Assembly: GCF_963665675.1 (NCBI RefSeq)
Contig: NZ_OY762426.1
Location: 2,852,001 to 2,916,000, forward strand
DNA: 64,000 bases
From: an uncultured Methanolobus sp.
GTDB lineage: Archaea; Halobacteriota; Methanosarcinia; Methanosarcinales; Methanosarcinaceae
Direction of reading: 5' to 3'
Positions 44,947-55,200 of the stretch are shown in pieces. Position numbers and translations under genes: made by a program. Below the pieces are notes generated by a model. That model was not told where the DNA came from. It ran no database searches and saw nothing but the letters and a program-made list of their open reading frames with translations. Within the stretch, counting starts at the first letter, position 1. Each line of letters starts with the position of its first letter.

Positions 44947-46278
44947 ATGACATTAGCAAATCTCAGGACACACTATGCGTCACAGATCAAAACCGAGGAA
45001 CTCGGTGACCAGAAGGTTACCGTGGCAGGATGGGTTCACGAGGTCCGTGACCTTGGTGGAATTTGTTTTGTTGTGGTCAGGGACCGTACAGGCAAATCCC
45101 AGATCACACTGGTGAAAAAGAAGACCGACCCGGAGCTTCTGGACAAGGCAAGAAAGCTTGTAAGGGAATCCGTTGTTTCAGCAACAGGAAGTGTAAAACC
45201 GGAAGGAAAGGCACCAAACGGTTACGAACTCATTCCAGATGAGATAACACTCCTCAACGAGGCAGACTCACCACTTCCAATGGACACAACCGGAAAGGTA
45301 GAAGCAGAACTTGACACCCGTCTTGATTCAAGGTTCATTGACCTCAGACGTGAGAGGACAACGGCAATATTCAAGGTAAGACACGAAGTCCTCAGGGCAG
45401 TCAGAGGTTACCTTACAGACAACGGTTTCATTGAGACTTCCAGTCCAAAAGTAGTAGCAACAGCAACAGAAGGTGGAACATCACTCTTCCCGATCACATA
45501 CTTTGACAGGGAAGCATTCCTTAACCAGAGTCCACAGCTCTTCAAGCAGATTCTCATGTCAGGCGGGCTTGACAGGGTATTTGAGATCGGTCCAATTTTC
45601 AGGGCAGAGGAACACGACACCCGCAGGCACCTAAACGAAGCAACATCTATTGATATCGAAGCAAGTTTCTGTGACCATTTCGATGTAATGGAAGTTCTTG
45701 AGGAAATGGTTGCCTACGTCTACGAACAGGTAATTGAGAACGCATCTGATTCACTTGCAGTGCTTGATGTAGAACTTAAGGTCCCACAGGTGCCATTTAA
45801 GAGAGTCACCTATGACGAGGCTATTGAGATCGTCAACGCAAACACAGATGAGATGCTTAACTGGGGAGATGACCTTGGTACAGCCGCCGAACACACAATC
45901 GGTGAATATGTATTCAAGGAAACAGGGGAATCGCATTACTTTATCATTGACTGGCCAACAGAGATCAAGCCATTCTATGCGATGCCATACGAGGATAACC
46001 CGGTCCTGTCAAAAGGATTCGATATGATGCACAGGACAATGGAACTTTCATCCGGTGCACAGCGTATCCACATTCCTGAACTTCTCATTGAGAGAATCGA
46101 ATCACAGGGTCTTGACCCTGATGGGTTCGAGTTCTATCTCAAGGCTTTCAAATACGGCATGCCACCACACGCAGGATGGGGTATCGGTTGCGAAAGGCTT
46201 GTTATGACAATGCTGGGTACTGAAAACATCCGTGATGTCGTACTCTTCCCAAGGGACAGGCGCAGACTTTCCCCATAA
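44947..46278 (+). CDS. aspS: Aspartate--tRNA ligase
   Basis: The start is ATG 44947 after AGGTGA (443 aa); a GTG at 44938 is less likely. It is a class IIb aaRS: N-terminal OB fold ([20 protein letters not shown]), motif 2 region [20 protein letters not shown], and motif 3 [15 protein letters not shown]. It has [20 protein letters not shown]. The length of the archaeal type without bacterial insertion is seen. Archaeal AspRS may be non-discriminating if AsnRS is missing; this cannot be told here. Confidence 0.95.
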   Translation: MTLANLRTHYASQIKTEELGDQKVTVAGWVHEVRDLGGICFVVVRDRTGKSQITLVKKKTDPELLDKARKLVRESVVSATGSVKPEGKAPNGYELIPDEITLLNEADSPLPMDTTGKVEAELDTRLDSRFIDLRRERTTAIFKVRHEVLRAVRGYLTDNGFIETSSPKVVATATEGGTSLFPITYFDREAFLNQSPQLFKQILMSGGLDRVFEIGPIFRAEEHDTRRHLNEATSIDIEASFCDHFDVMEVLEEMVAYVYEQVIENASDSLAVLDVELKVPQVPFKRVTYDEAIEIVNANTDEMLNWGDDLGTAAEHTIGEYVFKETGESHYFIIDWPTEIKPFYAMPYEDNPVLSKGFDMMHRTMELSSGAQRIHIPELLIERIESQGLDPDGFEFYLKAFKYGMPPHAGWGIGCERLVMTMLGTENIRDVVLFPRDRRRLSP

Positions 46279-46300
46279 TTCTTTTTCAGGAATGATCTTG

Positions 46301-46993
46301 ATGAAAGAAAGAAATCCAACAGGAGAAAGTCCTGAGAAGAAAGCTGCAGGAATTGCAGCAGCTGACCTTGTGCAGGATGGCATGGTTGTCGGTCTTGGCA
46401 CCGGTTCCACCACAGCCTACACAATAGCCGAGCTCGGCAGGCGTGTAGATGAAGGTCTTGATATCCTTGCAGTTGTAACATCATACCAGTCAGAGATGCT
46501 CGCAATACAGGCAGGAATTACACTCACATCACTTGCAGAACATCCAAACCTTGACATCGCCATTGACGGTGCAGACCAGATAGATAAAGGTCTGAATGTC
46601 ATCAAAGGCGGCGGTGCAGCACACACACGTGAGAAGGTTGTTTCACGTTCTGCAGAGCGCTTTGTTGTTGTAGCAGACGAATCAAAATACAGCGAGCAGC
46701 TCAATCACTATGTGCCTCTGGAAGTACTTCCATATGCAAAGGAGTATGTTTCACAACAGGTACGCAAAATAGGTGGAACACCAGAACTTCGTCTTGCATC
46801 AAGAAAGGACGGTCCTGTAATATCTGATAACGGCAATTTCATAATCGACGCAAGTATTGGCGTAATTGAGAATCCTGTAGTAATAGCAGCTATTCTCTCA
46901 CAGATTGCCGGAGTTGTGGAACACGGCATCTTTACCAATGCGGACGAGGTCTACATAGGTAAGAAAGACGGTTCAGTAGAAATAATGGCCTGA
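46301..46993 (+). CDS. rpiA: Ribose-5-phosphate isomerase A
   Basis: The start is taken at ATG 46301 (230 aa); an ATG at 46292 would add three residues. Motifs are [18 protein letters not shown] (phosphate loop), [20 protein letters not shown] (catalytic Asp), [20 protein letters not shown] and [16 protein letters not shown]. It converts ribose 5-phosphate and ribulose 5-phosphate, supplying pentose for nucleotides. It follows aspS by 22 bases on the same strand and ends in a bidirectional terminator. Confidence 0.95.
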   Translation: MKERNPTGESPEKKAAGIAAADLVQDGMVVGLGTGSTTAYTIAELGRRVDEGLDILAVVTSYQSEMLAIQAGITLTSLAEHPNLDIAIDGADQIDKGLNVIKGGGAAHTREKVVSRSAERFVVVADESKYSEQLNHYVPLEVLPYAKEYVSQQVRKIGGTPELRLASRKDGPVISDNGNFIIDASIGVIENPVVIAAILSQIAGVVEHGIFTNADEVYIGKKDGSVEIMA

Positions 46994-47008
46994 TCTGAAA
47001 AGATCAGG
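46989..47008. terminator. Bidirectional hairpin between rpiA and the PhoU/TrkA-C gene
   Basis: CCTGATCT (46989-46996) and AGATCAGG (47001-47008) form an 8-bp stem with loop GAAA, followed by a T-rich tract on the plus strand. The stops of both convergent genes overlap or touch it. Confidence 0.65.
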
Positions 47009-48212
47009 ATTCATTTTTATCTAATAGGCAGGCACACATTTCAAACAATGCTTCTTCGCCTGTACGGGATCCTCTGGCTATGAGGATGTCTCCTGCTTTT
47101 ACAATAGTTCTTTTATTTGGTCTGTAGACCCATTTATCTTCTCTTTTGATTGCCATTACATGAACACCGGTCTCGGTTTCCATTTTTAGCTGTCCGAAGT
47201 TTTTCTCAACAATAGGTGAGCAGTCCTGAACTACCAGTTTAGTTATAACTTCATCTGATTCCCTTACAGCTATTGTAATAATCGGATGCAGGTCAATATC
47301 TCTCAGAACTGTGTCTGCAATAGTGTATGCTGCATCTGAAATAGCCTCTGCAGAGTTTGCAAGCTGAAGCAGTCCCCTGAGAATATTAACATCAGGCACA
47401 TGTTTTGCAGTTTCAAGAACCCAGTGCTGGAGTTCATGTTTCATGCTGTCCATTTCAGATTCAAGTGCTTTGACCTCATGGGCAATATCCTCATTATCAA
47501 AAAGCACTGCCGAATACCCAAGTCCAACAGAAAGTTCTCCCATGTTCTTCATTTCCACGATAATATCAACAGCTCTTTCAAGGTCTATCAGGAAACGTTC
47601 ATGTTCCATAGTCCGGGGGACATATTTGCGGTTTGTCACAAGCTCTATGAAAAGCGGTACACCTTCATCGTGTCCTCTGGCAAAGAGAACATCATCCGGC
47701 CTTATACGGGTTGCATGGTTCGGATCGTATATCCACTCATCATTTCGACGTATTGCAATGATCCACATTCCGGCCTCAGTGTCAAGTTCAATATCTTCCA
47801 GGTTCATGCCTGCAAGTTTTGAATCTTCACTAACCGTTGCTCTTGAGATGGTTTCTTCAGCTTCCCTCATTGCCAGTTTAAGTTCCATGGGGATACCTAC
47901 ATTTCTGACAACGATCTGGGCAATGTCTCCTGCTGCGTTTGCAATGTTCTCGGATGCACGTGCAACCTGAAGCACACCTGACATTTCCTCTGCTTCTTCA
48001 ACACGCCTTGTGCTGAGCATGGCAGCTATTTTCATGTGATAGTCAAGTGTATCCATCTTTCCTTCTAGGCGAATTACCTCTTCTGCAATATCCTCGTCAT
48101 CATAGACCATGGCTGAATACGCCAGGTCCACCATGAGTTCGGATGTATCCTTCATCTCTGTAAGGAGGTCCTTGAGATTACGCGGAGTGTACCTGATTTC
48201 CTTGGGACTCAT
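47004..48212 (-). CDS. Duplicated PhoU-like plus TrkA-C (RCK_C) regulator
   Basis: A 402-residue protein built of two similar halves. Each has a PhoU-like helical part (AYSAMVYDDEDIAEEVIRLE in the first; GYSAVLFDNEDIAHEVKALE in the second) and a TrkA-C domain (GMWIIAIRRNDEWIYDPN; GVHVMAIKREDKWVYRPN, then VKAGDILIARGS). TrkA-C domains bind ligands and gate transporters. It lies just upstream of two MgtE-type half genes on the same strand but is read after them. It probably regulates that transporter. It has no membrane segment. Confidence 0.85.
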   Translation of the reverse strand: MSPKEIRYTPRNLKDLLTEMKDTSELMVDLAYSAMVYDDEDIAEEVIRLEGKMDTLDYHMKIAAMLSTRRVEEAEEMSGVLQVARASENIANAAGDIAQIVVRNVGIPMELKLAMREAEETISRATVSEDSKLAGMNLEDIELDTEAGMWIIAIRRNDEWIYDPNHATRIRPDDVLFARGHDEGVPLFIELVTNRKYVPRTMEHERFLIDLERAVDIIVEMKNMGELSVGLGYSAVLFDNEDIAHEVKALESEMDSMKHELQHWVLETAKHVPDVNILRGLLQLANSAEAISDAAYTIADTVLRDIDLHPIITIAVRESDEVITKLVVQDCSPIVEKNFGQLKMETETGVHVMAIKREDKWVYRPNKRTIVKAGDILIARGSRTGEEALFEMCACLLDKNES

Positions 48213-48296
48213 AAGTTTCTACCGTTCATTATATTCTAATTGTGTATTTGGTTGTTATATTTTATAAATTGTATTTTAATGCTATTTAAATGACAT

Positions 48297-48854
48297 TTAT
48301 ATCAGGTTTAGTATGTGCATTGCTATGAATATTCCGCTGACACCAATCAGGTCGCCAAGCGTAGCAATAAGTGGAATTACAGTATCATCGGGGTCAACTC
48401 CGAATCTGTGTGATGCAAATGCAATGGCAATTGTGGCTGAAAATACAGTCAGCAGTTCAAAAGTACCTGCAAGAAGACAGAGTGTCAGAAGCGTGAAGAA
48501 TGCGATTTTCATGTCAAATAACATTCCGGCAATCCAGACTGTGATACTCACAAAGATGCATGCAGCCAGACCAACTATAAGAGCAGCGTAAACACTGTTT
48601 CGGACAACCGGGTTCCTGTGCAGGTGACTTCCAAGACCCATGTGGAAGGATGAGGAAAGTCTTGCCCCAAGCATGCTGCCGGTATCTCCACCAATCTTAA
48701 TGAGTGCCGGGATCAGAACCAGGATTATTGGCATTGATACGATTTTGTCAATCTCTATATTAAGTATCTGGCCTGAGAATATACCTATGATAGATGTTAC
48801 CAGAAGAATCGGGAATCCTCTACCTACAATGCCTTTGACCGTGTAGTAGCTCAT
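48297..48854 (-). CDS. MgtE/SLC41-type divalent cation transporter half B
   Basis: A 185-residue membrane protein with about five helices. It has the MgtE/SLC41 pore features PALIKIGGDTGSMLGARLSS and GVDPDDTVIPLIATLGDLIG. A full MgtE has one such domain after cytosolic domains; here only the membrane domain is present. It overlaps the other half by four bases, so a heterodimer is likely. The putative substrate is Mg2+ or another divalent cation. The regulator at 47004 follows after 84 bases. Confidence 0.85.
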   Translation of the reverse strand: MSYYTVKGIVGRGFPILLVTSIIGIFSGQILNIEIDKIVSMPIILVLIPALIKIGGDTGSMLGARLSSSFHMGLGSHLHRNPVVRNSVYAALIVGLAACIFVSITVWIAGMLFDMKIAFFTLLTLCLLAGTFELLTVFSATIAIAFASHRFGVDPDDTVIPLIATLGDLIGVSGIFIAMHILNLI

Positions 48855-49474
48855 ATCAAAAGCACCACCTTTGCAGCCATAAAGATCATCACCATGGATA
48901 CTATGTCGCCGATAGTGGCAATTGCTGGTGTCACAACGTTGTCCGGGTCAAATCCAAAACGGAACATTCCCAGTGCAAGAAGCACTGCAACAACTGAAAG
49001 AATGAGTCCTGAGGAAACTCCTGCCAGGACTGCTATAAGTGTAAGGGTTATTGCACCTGCACTTTGCATTCCAAGTGCAATTGTTATTATGTGGCCGGCA
49101 ATTCCGAGAATCACCGACATTATAAAACTTAGAAGAAGAGATCCTGATACGTTATTAATGAGTTCGGGATTTCGGTCTATTTTTGTAATAAGACCCATGT
49201 GTATGGCACTTCCAAGACGTGATCCGAGGGTACATGAGATGTTTCCTCTCATTCCCAGTACTGCCGGTGTTATCACAATAAGTCCGGGAATGAGTTCCAG
49301 TTCGTTGCTCATTCCTGAAAGGATCAGACCGGAGATGACTCCTCCTACTGTCGCCATGAGTTCAAATGGCAACGCCTCACGCACTATGGAGCGTACACTT
49401 CCGTAATCTCCTATGTATTCCTCGACGACTTCTATTTCATAATCTTCGTCTTCGTCACCTGTATCGTGAGCCAT
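48851..49474 (-). CDS. MgtE/SLC41-type divalent cation transporter half A
   Basis: A 207-residue membrane protein. Residues 1-30 are acidic (HDTGDEDEDYEIEVVEEYIG), then about five helices with ITPAVLGMRGNISCTLGSRLG and FGFDPDNVVTPAIATIGDIV. These match the same pore blocks as in its partner. It is the first gene of a three-gene set with half B and the PhoU/TrkA-C protein. The acidic N-terminus may sense cation level in place of the usual cytosolic CBS domains. Confidence 0.85.
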   Translation of the reverse strand: MAHDTGDEDEDYEIEVVEEYIGDYGSVRSIVREALPFELMATVGGVISGLILSGMSNELELIPGLIVITPAVLGMRGNISCTLGSRLGSAIHMGLITKIDRNPELINNVSGSLLLSFIMSVILGIAGHIITIALGMQSAGAITLTLIAVLAGVSSGLILSVVAVLLALGMFRFGFDPDNVVTPAIATIGDIVSMVMIFMAAKVVLLI

Positions 49475-49600
49475 TATAGTGGCCTATTTCACTTTGTTAT
49501 TATTTATACGTATCAGGCATCAACGGATTTTTATAAAACTTTCTTTTTCCATGGTTAAACATAAGACCCATGTTTACGTTTCCAGATACGAGGAAATCCC

Positions 49601-49903
49601 ATGTTAAAACATATAGTTATGTGGAAGTTGAAAGATAGTGCAGAAGGTAATAGCAAGGAAGAGAACGCAAAACTCATGAAGGAGAAGCTTGAGGCTCTCA
49701 AAGGCGTTGTACCTGAGATCGACTTTATAGAGGTTGGATTTAATGTTGTTCCATCTCCTGCTGCTTACGATGTAACTCTCTACTGTGAGTTCAAGGATGA
49801 AACTGCTCTTAAGACGTACCAGGCACACCCTGAGCATGTAAAGGTTGCAGAGTTCGTTGGAAAGATAAACGACAACAGGGTTGTTGTTGATTATCTGGTA
49901 TAA
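49601..49903 (+). CDS. Dabb-family (stress-responsive A/B barrel) protein
   Basis: A 100-residue protein with ATG 49601 after GAGGAAATCCC. It has MLKHIVMWKLKDSAEG at the start, VPEIDFIEVGFNVVPSPAAY and the YQAHPEHVKVAEFVGKIND block. This is a ferredoxin-like dimeric barrel typical of Dabb proteins. The function in archaea is not known. It stands before the flavodoxin-fold reductase on the same strand. Confidence 0.88.
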   Translation: MLKHIVMWKLKDSAEGNSKEENAKLMKEKLEALKGVVPEIDFIEVGFNVVPSPAAYDVTLYCEFKDETALKTYQAHPEHVKVAEFVGKINDNRVVVDYLV

Positions 49904-49944
49904 TTTTATTCTGTGCATGCGTACTGATAAGCAGGTTGTTCTCC

Positions 49945-50547
49945 ATGAAAATTTCAGTAATACTCGGACATCCATATGAAAAAAGTTTCAACCACGCGGT
50001 TGCGGGAACGGCTGTTGAAACATTGTATGCCAGTGGACATGAGGTTTTTTTCCATGACCTGCACAAGGAAGGTTTTGATCCGATTCTTCAGGGAGAAGAA
50101 CTGGTTACTGATTGTCCGGAAGATTCCCTTGTCAGGAGCCACTGCTCTGAAATTACAGAGGCTGATGGTATAATCATTGTTCATCCTAACTGGTGGGGCC
50201 AGCCTCCTGCAATACTTAAGGGATGGGTTGACCGTGTACTTCGGGAAAGTGTAGCTTACAGGTTTGCAGAAAATGATGATGGTTCGGGACTACCTATAGG
50301 ATTGCTAAAAGCAAGGACTGCAATAGTGTTCAATACTTCTAACACACCAGAAGAAAGGGAAAACACAGTTTTTGGTGATCCGCTGGAGAGAATATGGAAA
50401 GACTGCATTTTTGATTTTTGCGGGGTTATTGATTTCCACCGCAGGATATTCAGAACAATCGCTGGCAGTTCTGAAAATGAACGGGATGAATGGCTTGATG
50501 AAGTGAGGAAAGTGGTTAGTTCCAATTTCCCACAAGGCGATGCTTAA
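49945..50547 (+). CDS. NAD(P)H-dependent oxidoreductase, flavodoxin-like fold
   Basis: The start is ATG 49945 (200 aa); ATG 49936 is an alternative. It has MKISVILGHPYEKSFNHAVA (FMN loop), IIIVHPNWWGQPPAILKGWV (typical of the MdaB/KefF type) and VFNTSNTPEERENTVFGDPL. It probably reduces quinones or other substrates with FMN. It is followed 17 bases later by a PNPOx-type flavoprotein gene. Confidence 0.88.
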   Translation: MKISVILGHPYEKSFNHAVAGTAVETLYASGHEVFFHDLHKEGFDPILQGEELVTDCPEDSLVRSHCSEITEADGIIIVHPNWWGQPPAILKGWVDRVLRESVAYRFAENDDGSGLPIGLLKARTAIVFNTSNTPEERENTVFGDPLERIWKDCIFDFCGVIDFHRRIFRTIAGSSENERDEWLDEVRKVVSSNFPQGDA

Positions 50548-50564
50548 TTTAGCAGGGATTTTTT

Positions 50565-51032
50565 ATGAGAAGAGCTGAAAAAATGATTGCTGATGATGAA
50601 ATTATCATGACAATTCTCAATGAAACTATAGTATGCAGGATTGGCATGTGCATGGACAATGTTCCATATGTTGTGCCAATGAATTTTGCATACCACGACA
50701 ATGCTCTTTATCTGCATGCAGCCAGGGAAGGTAAGAAGCTTGATATGATGGCTGAGAATCCCCATGTTTGTTTTGAGATGGAATATAAGACGGAGGTCTC
50801 TCCTGCTTCTACAAGCTGCAACTGGAGTATGAAGTATTACAGTATTATTGGATGGGGAAATGTTTCTCTTGTTACAGATGCGGAAGATAAGGCCAGAGCT
50901 ATTAATCTGTTAATGGAAAAGTATGCAGGGGAAGTTAAAGATTCCTATACTGATACGATACTTGACAAGGTTGCCATAATCAGGATAGAAATCACCGGGA
51001 TGACAGGTAAATTTTCAGGATACTCGTGCTAA
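50565..51032 (+). CDS. Pyridoxamine 5'-phosphate oxidase-family (NimA-like) flavoprotein
   Basis: A 155-residue split-barrel flavin-binding protein: RRAEKMIADDEIIMTIL, VCRIGMCMDNVPYVVPMNFA and LYLHAAREGKKLDMMAENPH. These match the nitroimidazole-reductase-like (NimA) branch. It likely reduces small oxidised molecules or binds FMN. It shares an operon with the flavodoxin-fold reductase. A MITE sits within seven bases of its stop, and the target duplication starts inside the stop codon. Confidence 0.85.
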   Translation: MRRAEKMIADDEIIMTILNETIVCRIGMCMDNVPYVVPMNFAYHDNALYLHAAREGKKLDMMAENPHVCFEMEYKTEVSPASTSCNWSMKYYSIIGWGNVSLVTDAEDKARAINLLMEKYAGEVKDSYTDTILDKVAIIRIEITGMTGKFSGYSC

Positions 51033-51038
51033 TTTTAT

Positions 51039-51379
51039 GGCTCTGTAGAAATCCTGTCATTAATACATTAAGAAAGTTTATAAATGGACTTATGTTAAGT
51101 CATAAATTATTTGATTTGTCCCGAAGAGCCCGGCGAAGCCGGCGTTTTCCCACAATAATCTACAAAATAATCTACAGATCCCTTGTACTTTCGTCTCAGG
51201 ACTCACGTGGAATTTGCTGTATAAGTGCAATAGCCTTCGTAATTATCTTCTGTGCAGCAGCATCGGAATGTGCCGCCTTCGGCGGATGGCTACTTTGTTT
51301 TTAGATTGCAGGCTGTTTTTGTGGACATAGAAAAGAACAATGTTGGTGCCACTCAGATTAACAGTATTTCTACAGAGCC
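51039..51379. mobile_element. MITE copy C, complete, with 8-bp target duplication
   Basis: A 341-bp non-coding element starts GGCTCTGTAGAAAT and ends ATTTCTACAGAGCC. It is flanked by AATTTTAT at 51031-51038 and 51380-51387. It lies in reverse orientation to copies A and B, with the same internal hairpins (CCGGCGAAGCCGG and CCGCCTTCGGCGG). It was inserted just downstream of the NimA-like gene. Confidence 0.92.
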
Positions 51380-51456
51380 AATTTTATCTTAAATTAAACC
51401 GGAATGAAATGAGTATTTAAGTTATCATTTGCTAATTATCCTTTCATCAAAAAAGG

Positions 51457-51464
51457 TTATATAC
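51457..51464 (+). promoter_or_regulatory. TATA box of the tRNA-Val gene
   Basis: TTATATAC is followed by a predicted start near 51487. The leader between 51487 and the tRNA contains a GGGCG...CGCCA hairpin. Confidence 0.5.
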
Positions 51465-51531
51465 AACTAGTTACATTATGGAGTTGCTCAAGGGCGAAAG
51501 CGCCACCGAACAACTTTATTCGCAAAGCAAT

Positions 51532-51605
51532 GGGCCCGTGGTCTAGCCGGTTATGACATCGCCTTTACACGGCGGGGGTCATGAGTTCGAATCTCATCGG
51601 GCCCA
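51532..51605 (+). tRNA. tRNA-Val (anticodon TAC)
   Basis: The acceptor arm is GGGCCCG / CGGGCCC, with a TCGCC / GGCGG anticodon stem and loop TTTACAC, so the anticodon is TAC (valine). The T arm is ATGAG TTCGAAT CTCAT. A CCA is encoded at 51606-51608. Its 3' half from 51564 is repeated at 61759-61803, so it is the attachment site of the adjacent element. The gene stays intact after integration. Confidence 0.93.
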
Positions 51606-51608
51606 CCA
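51564..51608 (+). repeat. attL: 45-bp direct repeat, tRNA-side copy
   Basis: This is the 3' part of the tRNA gene from TTTACACGG to CCA. It matches 61759-61803 exactly over 45 bases. The identity ends at 51608/61803. Confidence 0.92.
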
Positions 51609-51685
51609 CAATTCTTTTTTTCAGATTCTAAGCTCTTAGAGGTTTCCGTTTCGTCAATTTCACATGCGTCTATTTGAGGCGGGGT
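51609..51685 (-). pseudogene. Remnant of an integrase N-terminus beside the tRNA
   Basis: On the minus strand an open frame after TGA (51686-51688) reads into the tRNA: its last residues TSKSLESEKKN precede GGPDEIRTHDP encoded by the tRNA. The chromosome-side integrase at 62039 has FKSLESEKISVN before the same block. The two are thus homologous integrase N-termini. No start codon remains here. Confidence 0.65.
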
Positions 51686-51740
51686 TCACCAATAGAAAAA
51701 AGTAATCCTAAAAATGAGTATTGAGGTAACGATTAATCTA

Positions 51741-52181
51741 TTAACTAAACCATTTTTTCATTACATCTTTGGTGTTGTCAAATCCTCCATCATAATACAT
51801 AGCACCAGCAATTGCTTCTAATGTCTCGGCAAGTACATGATCACTATCTCCATGATTTTGCTTTTTTTGTCCTTCACCAAGCACTATATAAGGATTAATA
51901 CCAAGTCTTCTGGCTGTCTCAGCAAGTCCTTCCTTTTTCTCGAGTTCCACTCTTTCAGGCGTTATTGATGCTCCTGTTTTATGACCATTTTCCATCATAA
52001 ATTCAGTTAAAACAAGCTTTATAACTGCATCTCCAATTGTTTGAAATTCACTTTGATCCTTACAAGGATGTTCATTGGAGTAAGCTTTAGTAATAAGTGC
52101 TTGCTCCAAGAAGTTCCTGTCTCTGAAATTGTAACCCAAAATCAGTTCAATATCAGAAAATGTATCTGTATTGTCAAGCAT
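51741..52181 (-). CDS. Single-domain RNase III-like protein
   Basis: The start is taken at ATG 52181 (146 aa); GTG 52190 would add three residues. The RNase III domain is recognisable: LILGYNFRDRNFLEQALITK, then FQTIGDAVIKLVLTEFM in place of the signature LEFLGDAVL, and LAETLEAIAGAMYYDGG. The first catalytic Glu is Gln here, and the usual second-site Asp is Glu; one Asp and one Glu are kept. No dsRNA-binding domain follows. It may be a modified nuclease or a dsRNA-binding relative. It is the last gene of the viperin operon. Confidence 0.75.
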   Translation of the reverse strand: MLDNTDTFSDIELILGYNFRDRNFLEQALITKAYSNEHPCKDQSEFQTIGDAVIKLVLTEFMMENGHKTGASITPERVELEKKEGLAETARRLGINPYIVLGEGQKKQNHGDSDHVLAETLEAIAGAMYYDGGFDNTKDVMKKWFS

Positions 52182-52268
52182 TACCAACACATCTTTTCAA
52201 CATATAATGATTGATTTAAAGCGATTCATTATCTAATAATTAAATTCAGTATCTATATCTTAATGGAC

Positions 52269-55200
52269 TTATAGATTTGATACCAGCTTGATAGCTTCGT
52301 TTATATTTTCAATTAGTTCGCTTCGTCTTTCAAGAACGTATTCTTTAGATTTGGTCCCCTTGTGTGCCGATCCATTTCTAATGTCATAGATTGAATCACA
52401 TATTTGAGCTATCTCATCGAGATCACAGTTAATTACTTTATGGAAACATAGAGATACCAATCTTATAAGTCCATTATTTTTTATCTCAAGATCATTTTTT
52501 ACATATTGCCATTGTCCAAGTGATATGGTTTTTTGAGGCTTTCCTAATAATGATTTTAGTGAAGGGGGAAGAGAATGTATTTTTTTGTCCTTATTCCCAA
52601 AATAATAAAGCTTTTTTACTGTGCCATCTTTATAAAAAAACGTCTTCTTTTTGTTATTATCCATGTCTTCAAAGATAGCTTTTCTAACTTTTGCTGAAAC
52701 GTGATTATCTAATAATGTTTCAATTGCTTTCCCATATTCAAGAAGAACAAGTGAATAGTCAAAGTCTTCGTCGACATCATCAGTTTGAGCTATTTTGTAG
52801 AGGATTGATTCTGCAGTTTTGAGAATTTTTCTGACTTCATCGTCATCCTCGCTTATATTTTCGAAAGCAAGTACATTTTTTGCAAAGAAAGCGAATGTAT
52901 CCTTCTGTTTTTCAAAAAAAGATAGCTTCTCTTCATAGTCTTTATGGGATTTATCCAAGCATTTAATTGCATTTTCCATGCTTGTAAATCCATCTTTATA
53001 ATTCAAAATAAATCCTTCAGAAGATGCCTTATTTCGCCATGCTGAAGCGTAATTCTCCTTAAATTTGAGAGCTTTTGAATAATATTTAATTGCTTCATCA
53101 TGTATGTTCTGATTTGCATAATTCGTTCCAATATTGTTGTAAACCAATGCAGTCAAATCTTTTTCATTTTGAGATTTAACTTTCTCTCGTTCCTTGAGGT
53201 AATATTCCAATCCTTCATCATAGAAACCAAAATCAGTAAATGCTGTTCCAATATCCAAATAAAATGTTTTTTTGTGAACATTAACGTATTTTTCAATCAA
53301 ATCAATTATATGTCTCAATTCATTTTTGTTGCAAAATGAAAGTAACTCTTTAATCAGAACTCTAATTACCATCTCATATGATACTTCTTTTGTAGGCAAG
53401 AGCAATTTATTTGTATCATAGTCTAGTGGAAGCAAATAATCATAAGTTCCATAAGAAATTCCATATTTAAAAGCTAGATTTATGGATTTTTCAATCTCCT
53501 GAATCCCCTGATTTTTATTTTTATTTGCAATATAGATAATTCCAAGGAACTCATGTCCTAACACATTTTCAGGATACGTTTCAACAAATTGCTCAAACAA
53601 TGTTATAGAATCTTGATTAATTATATCGATATCGTAATCAGATGTAACATAAGACAAAATAGCTAAAGCAAGTTTTGTATCTTCATCTTCTTTTACTCTA
53701 TCAGCTAAACTATACCACAGCTTCGCCTCTTCAAACTGAAATCTATCTTGGAGAGAGTTTGCCATTGAAAATAGTTCTTCATTTTTAGCTTGACACGATT
53801 TCTGTTTTTCATTTTCAAAGTCATATGATTTCAATTCCAAGAGACGCTTATTGAAGTATTGAATCTCTTTTTCTTTTAAACCATTGTTTTTGATAGCTAA
53901 TGTCTTGCTTAGGTAAAGACGTTCATTTTCAAAATCAAATGCTTTTCGACAAGTATCTGTAACAATGCGATAAAATCTTACACCTTCATCATTTTTGAGT
54001 TTTGATGCTACTTGATCACAATCACTTAAATGTCTATAAGCTTTATCTTGTTGGTTTAACATTGATTTCGCTTCATATAGTTTTAAATGAGTTAAAGCTA
54101 CATCATAATGTTTGTCATTAAAATATTTATTAAGTAGTTTCAAAGATTTTAGGAAAAGCTTGTTTGAATTTTCTGGCTCGTTTTTCATAAGTGCTATCTT
54201 GCCAAGATTCCAATAGCACAAATACTGTCCTCTAGGTGAATTATCTTCTTTTTGCAGATACTGATAAACCATTTTTGATTGGTTCAGGAAACCATTACTA
54301 TGTAAGAGCTCAGCAAAACTGTATGCACTAGATAAGCCTCCAACTTCAATTTTAGCATCAAGTACTTCAAAATCAGGGGTAAATGTATAAGTAGAATTAA
54401 GAATTAATTTCATTTCTTCTTCTGTTTTTTCAATAAACCAGATTAAATGAGTTATTTTTGTAATATCATGTATTAGTTCCACTGATGGTATTTTCCCTTT
54501 TTTCTTTTCATCAAAAAATCCATTCATCAGTAGCTTTTCCAACATTAAAAGGACAAAACCATCTTCATCAAAGAAGTATGCAAAATTCTTAGCGATATTT
54601 TCACTCGGTCTGAAATAAAAGTCAAGTTGGTGTATATTTTCCAACATGTATTTTTTCGATAGATACATCCATTTTTCAGTATATCCTAGGCTCGAATAAA
54701 ATGTTGACTCGTCGAAAAGCAGGTGATGCAACGATTCAGAAACAGGAGTATAAAACATCGATTTAGCTGCTAAGTTATGTATATTATTCTTTTGTCTAAA
54801 CTCCATCTCAGTTAGAATAGATGAAATCGCAATAGATTCATCTTCATCTTTTTTTTCATGCGCAATTATTTGTCGAGTACCTAAAAAATTAATTTTATCT
54901 TTTAAATCAGATGGAATCTCCATATCTTTTTTCATGTTTTGATAGATATCATCCAGATTTTGATAGATTTCTTGTTTTGGCAATTCACGATGTTCACTTT
55001 TGAACCATTCACCGTAAATATAATCTTCAATTCCATCTACATTATCCAAGAAAATTTTGGATAAAATCATGTCCATTTTTCTGGTTATGTAAGGCGATTT
55101 TTTTTCTTTAATAGCTATTTGTTTAGATACAAAAGAATAAAATCCAGGATCGATTTTTCTTCTTAACAGAAATAGATGCAGAAGTGTAAGTTTATTGTTT

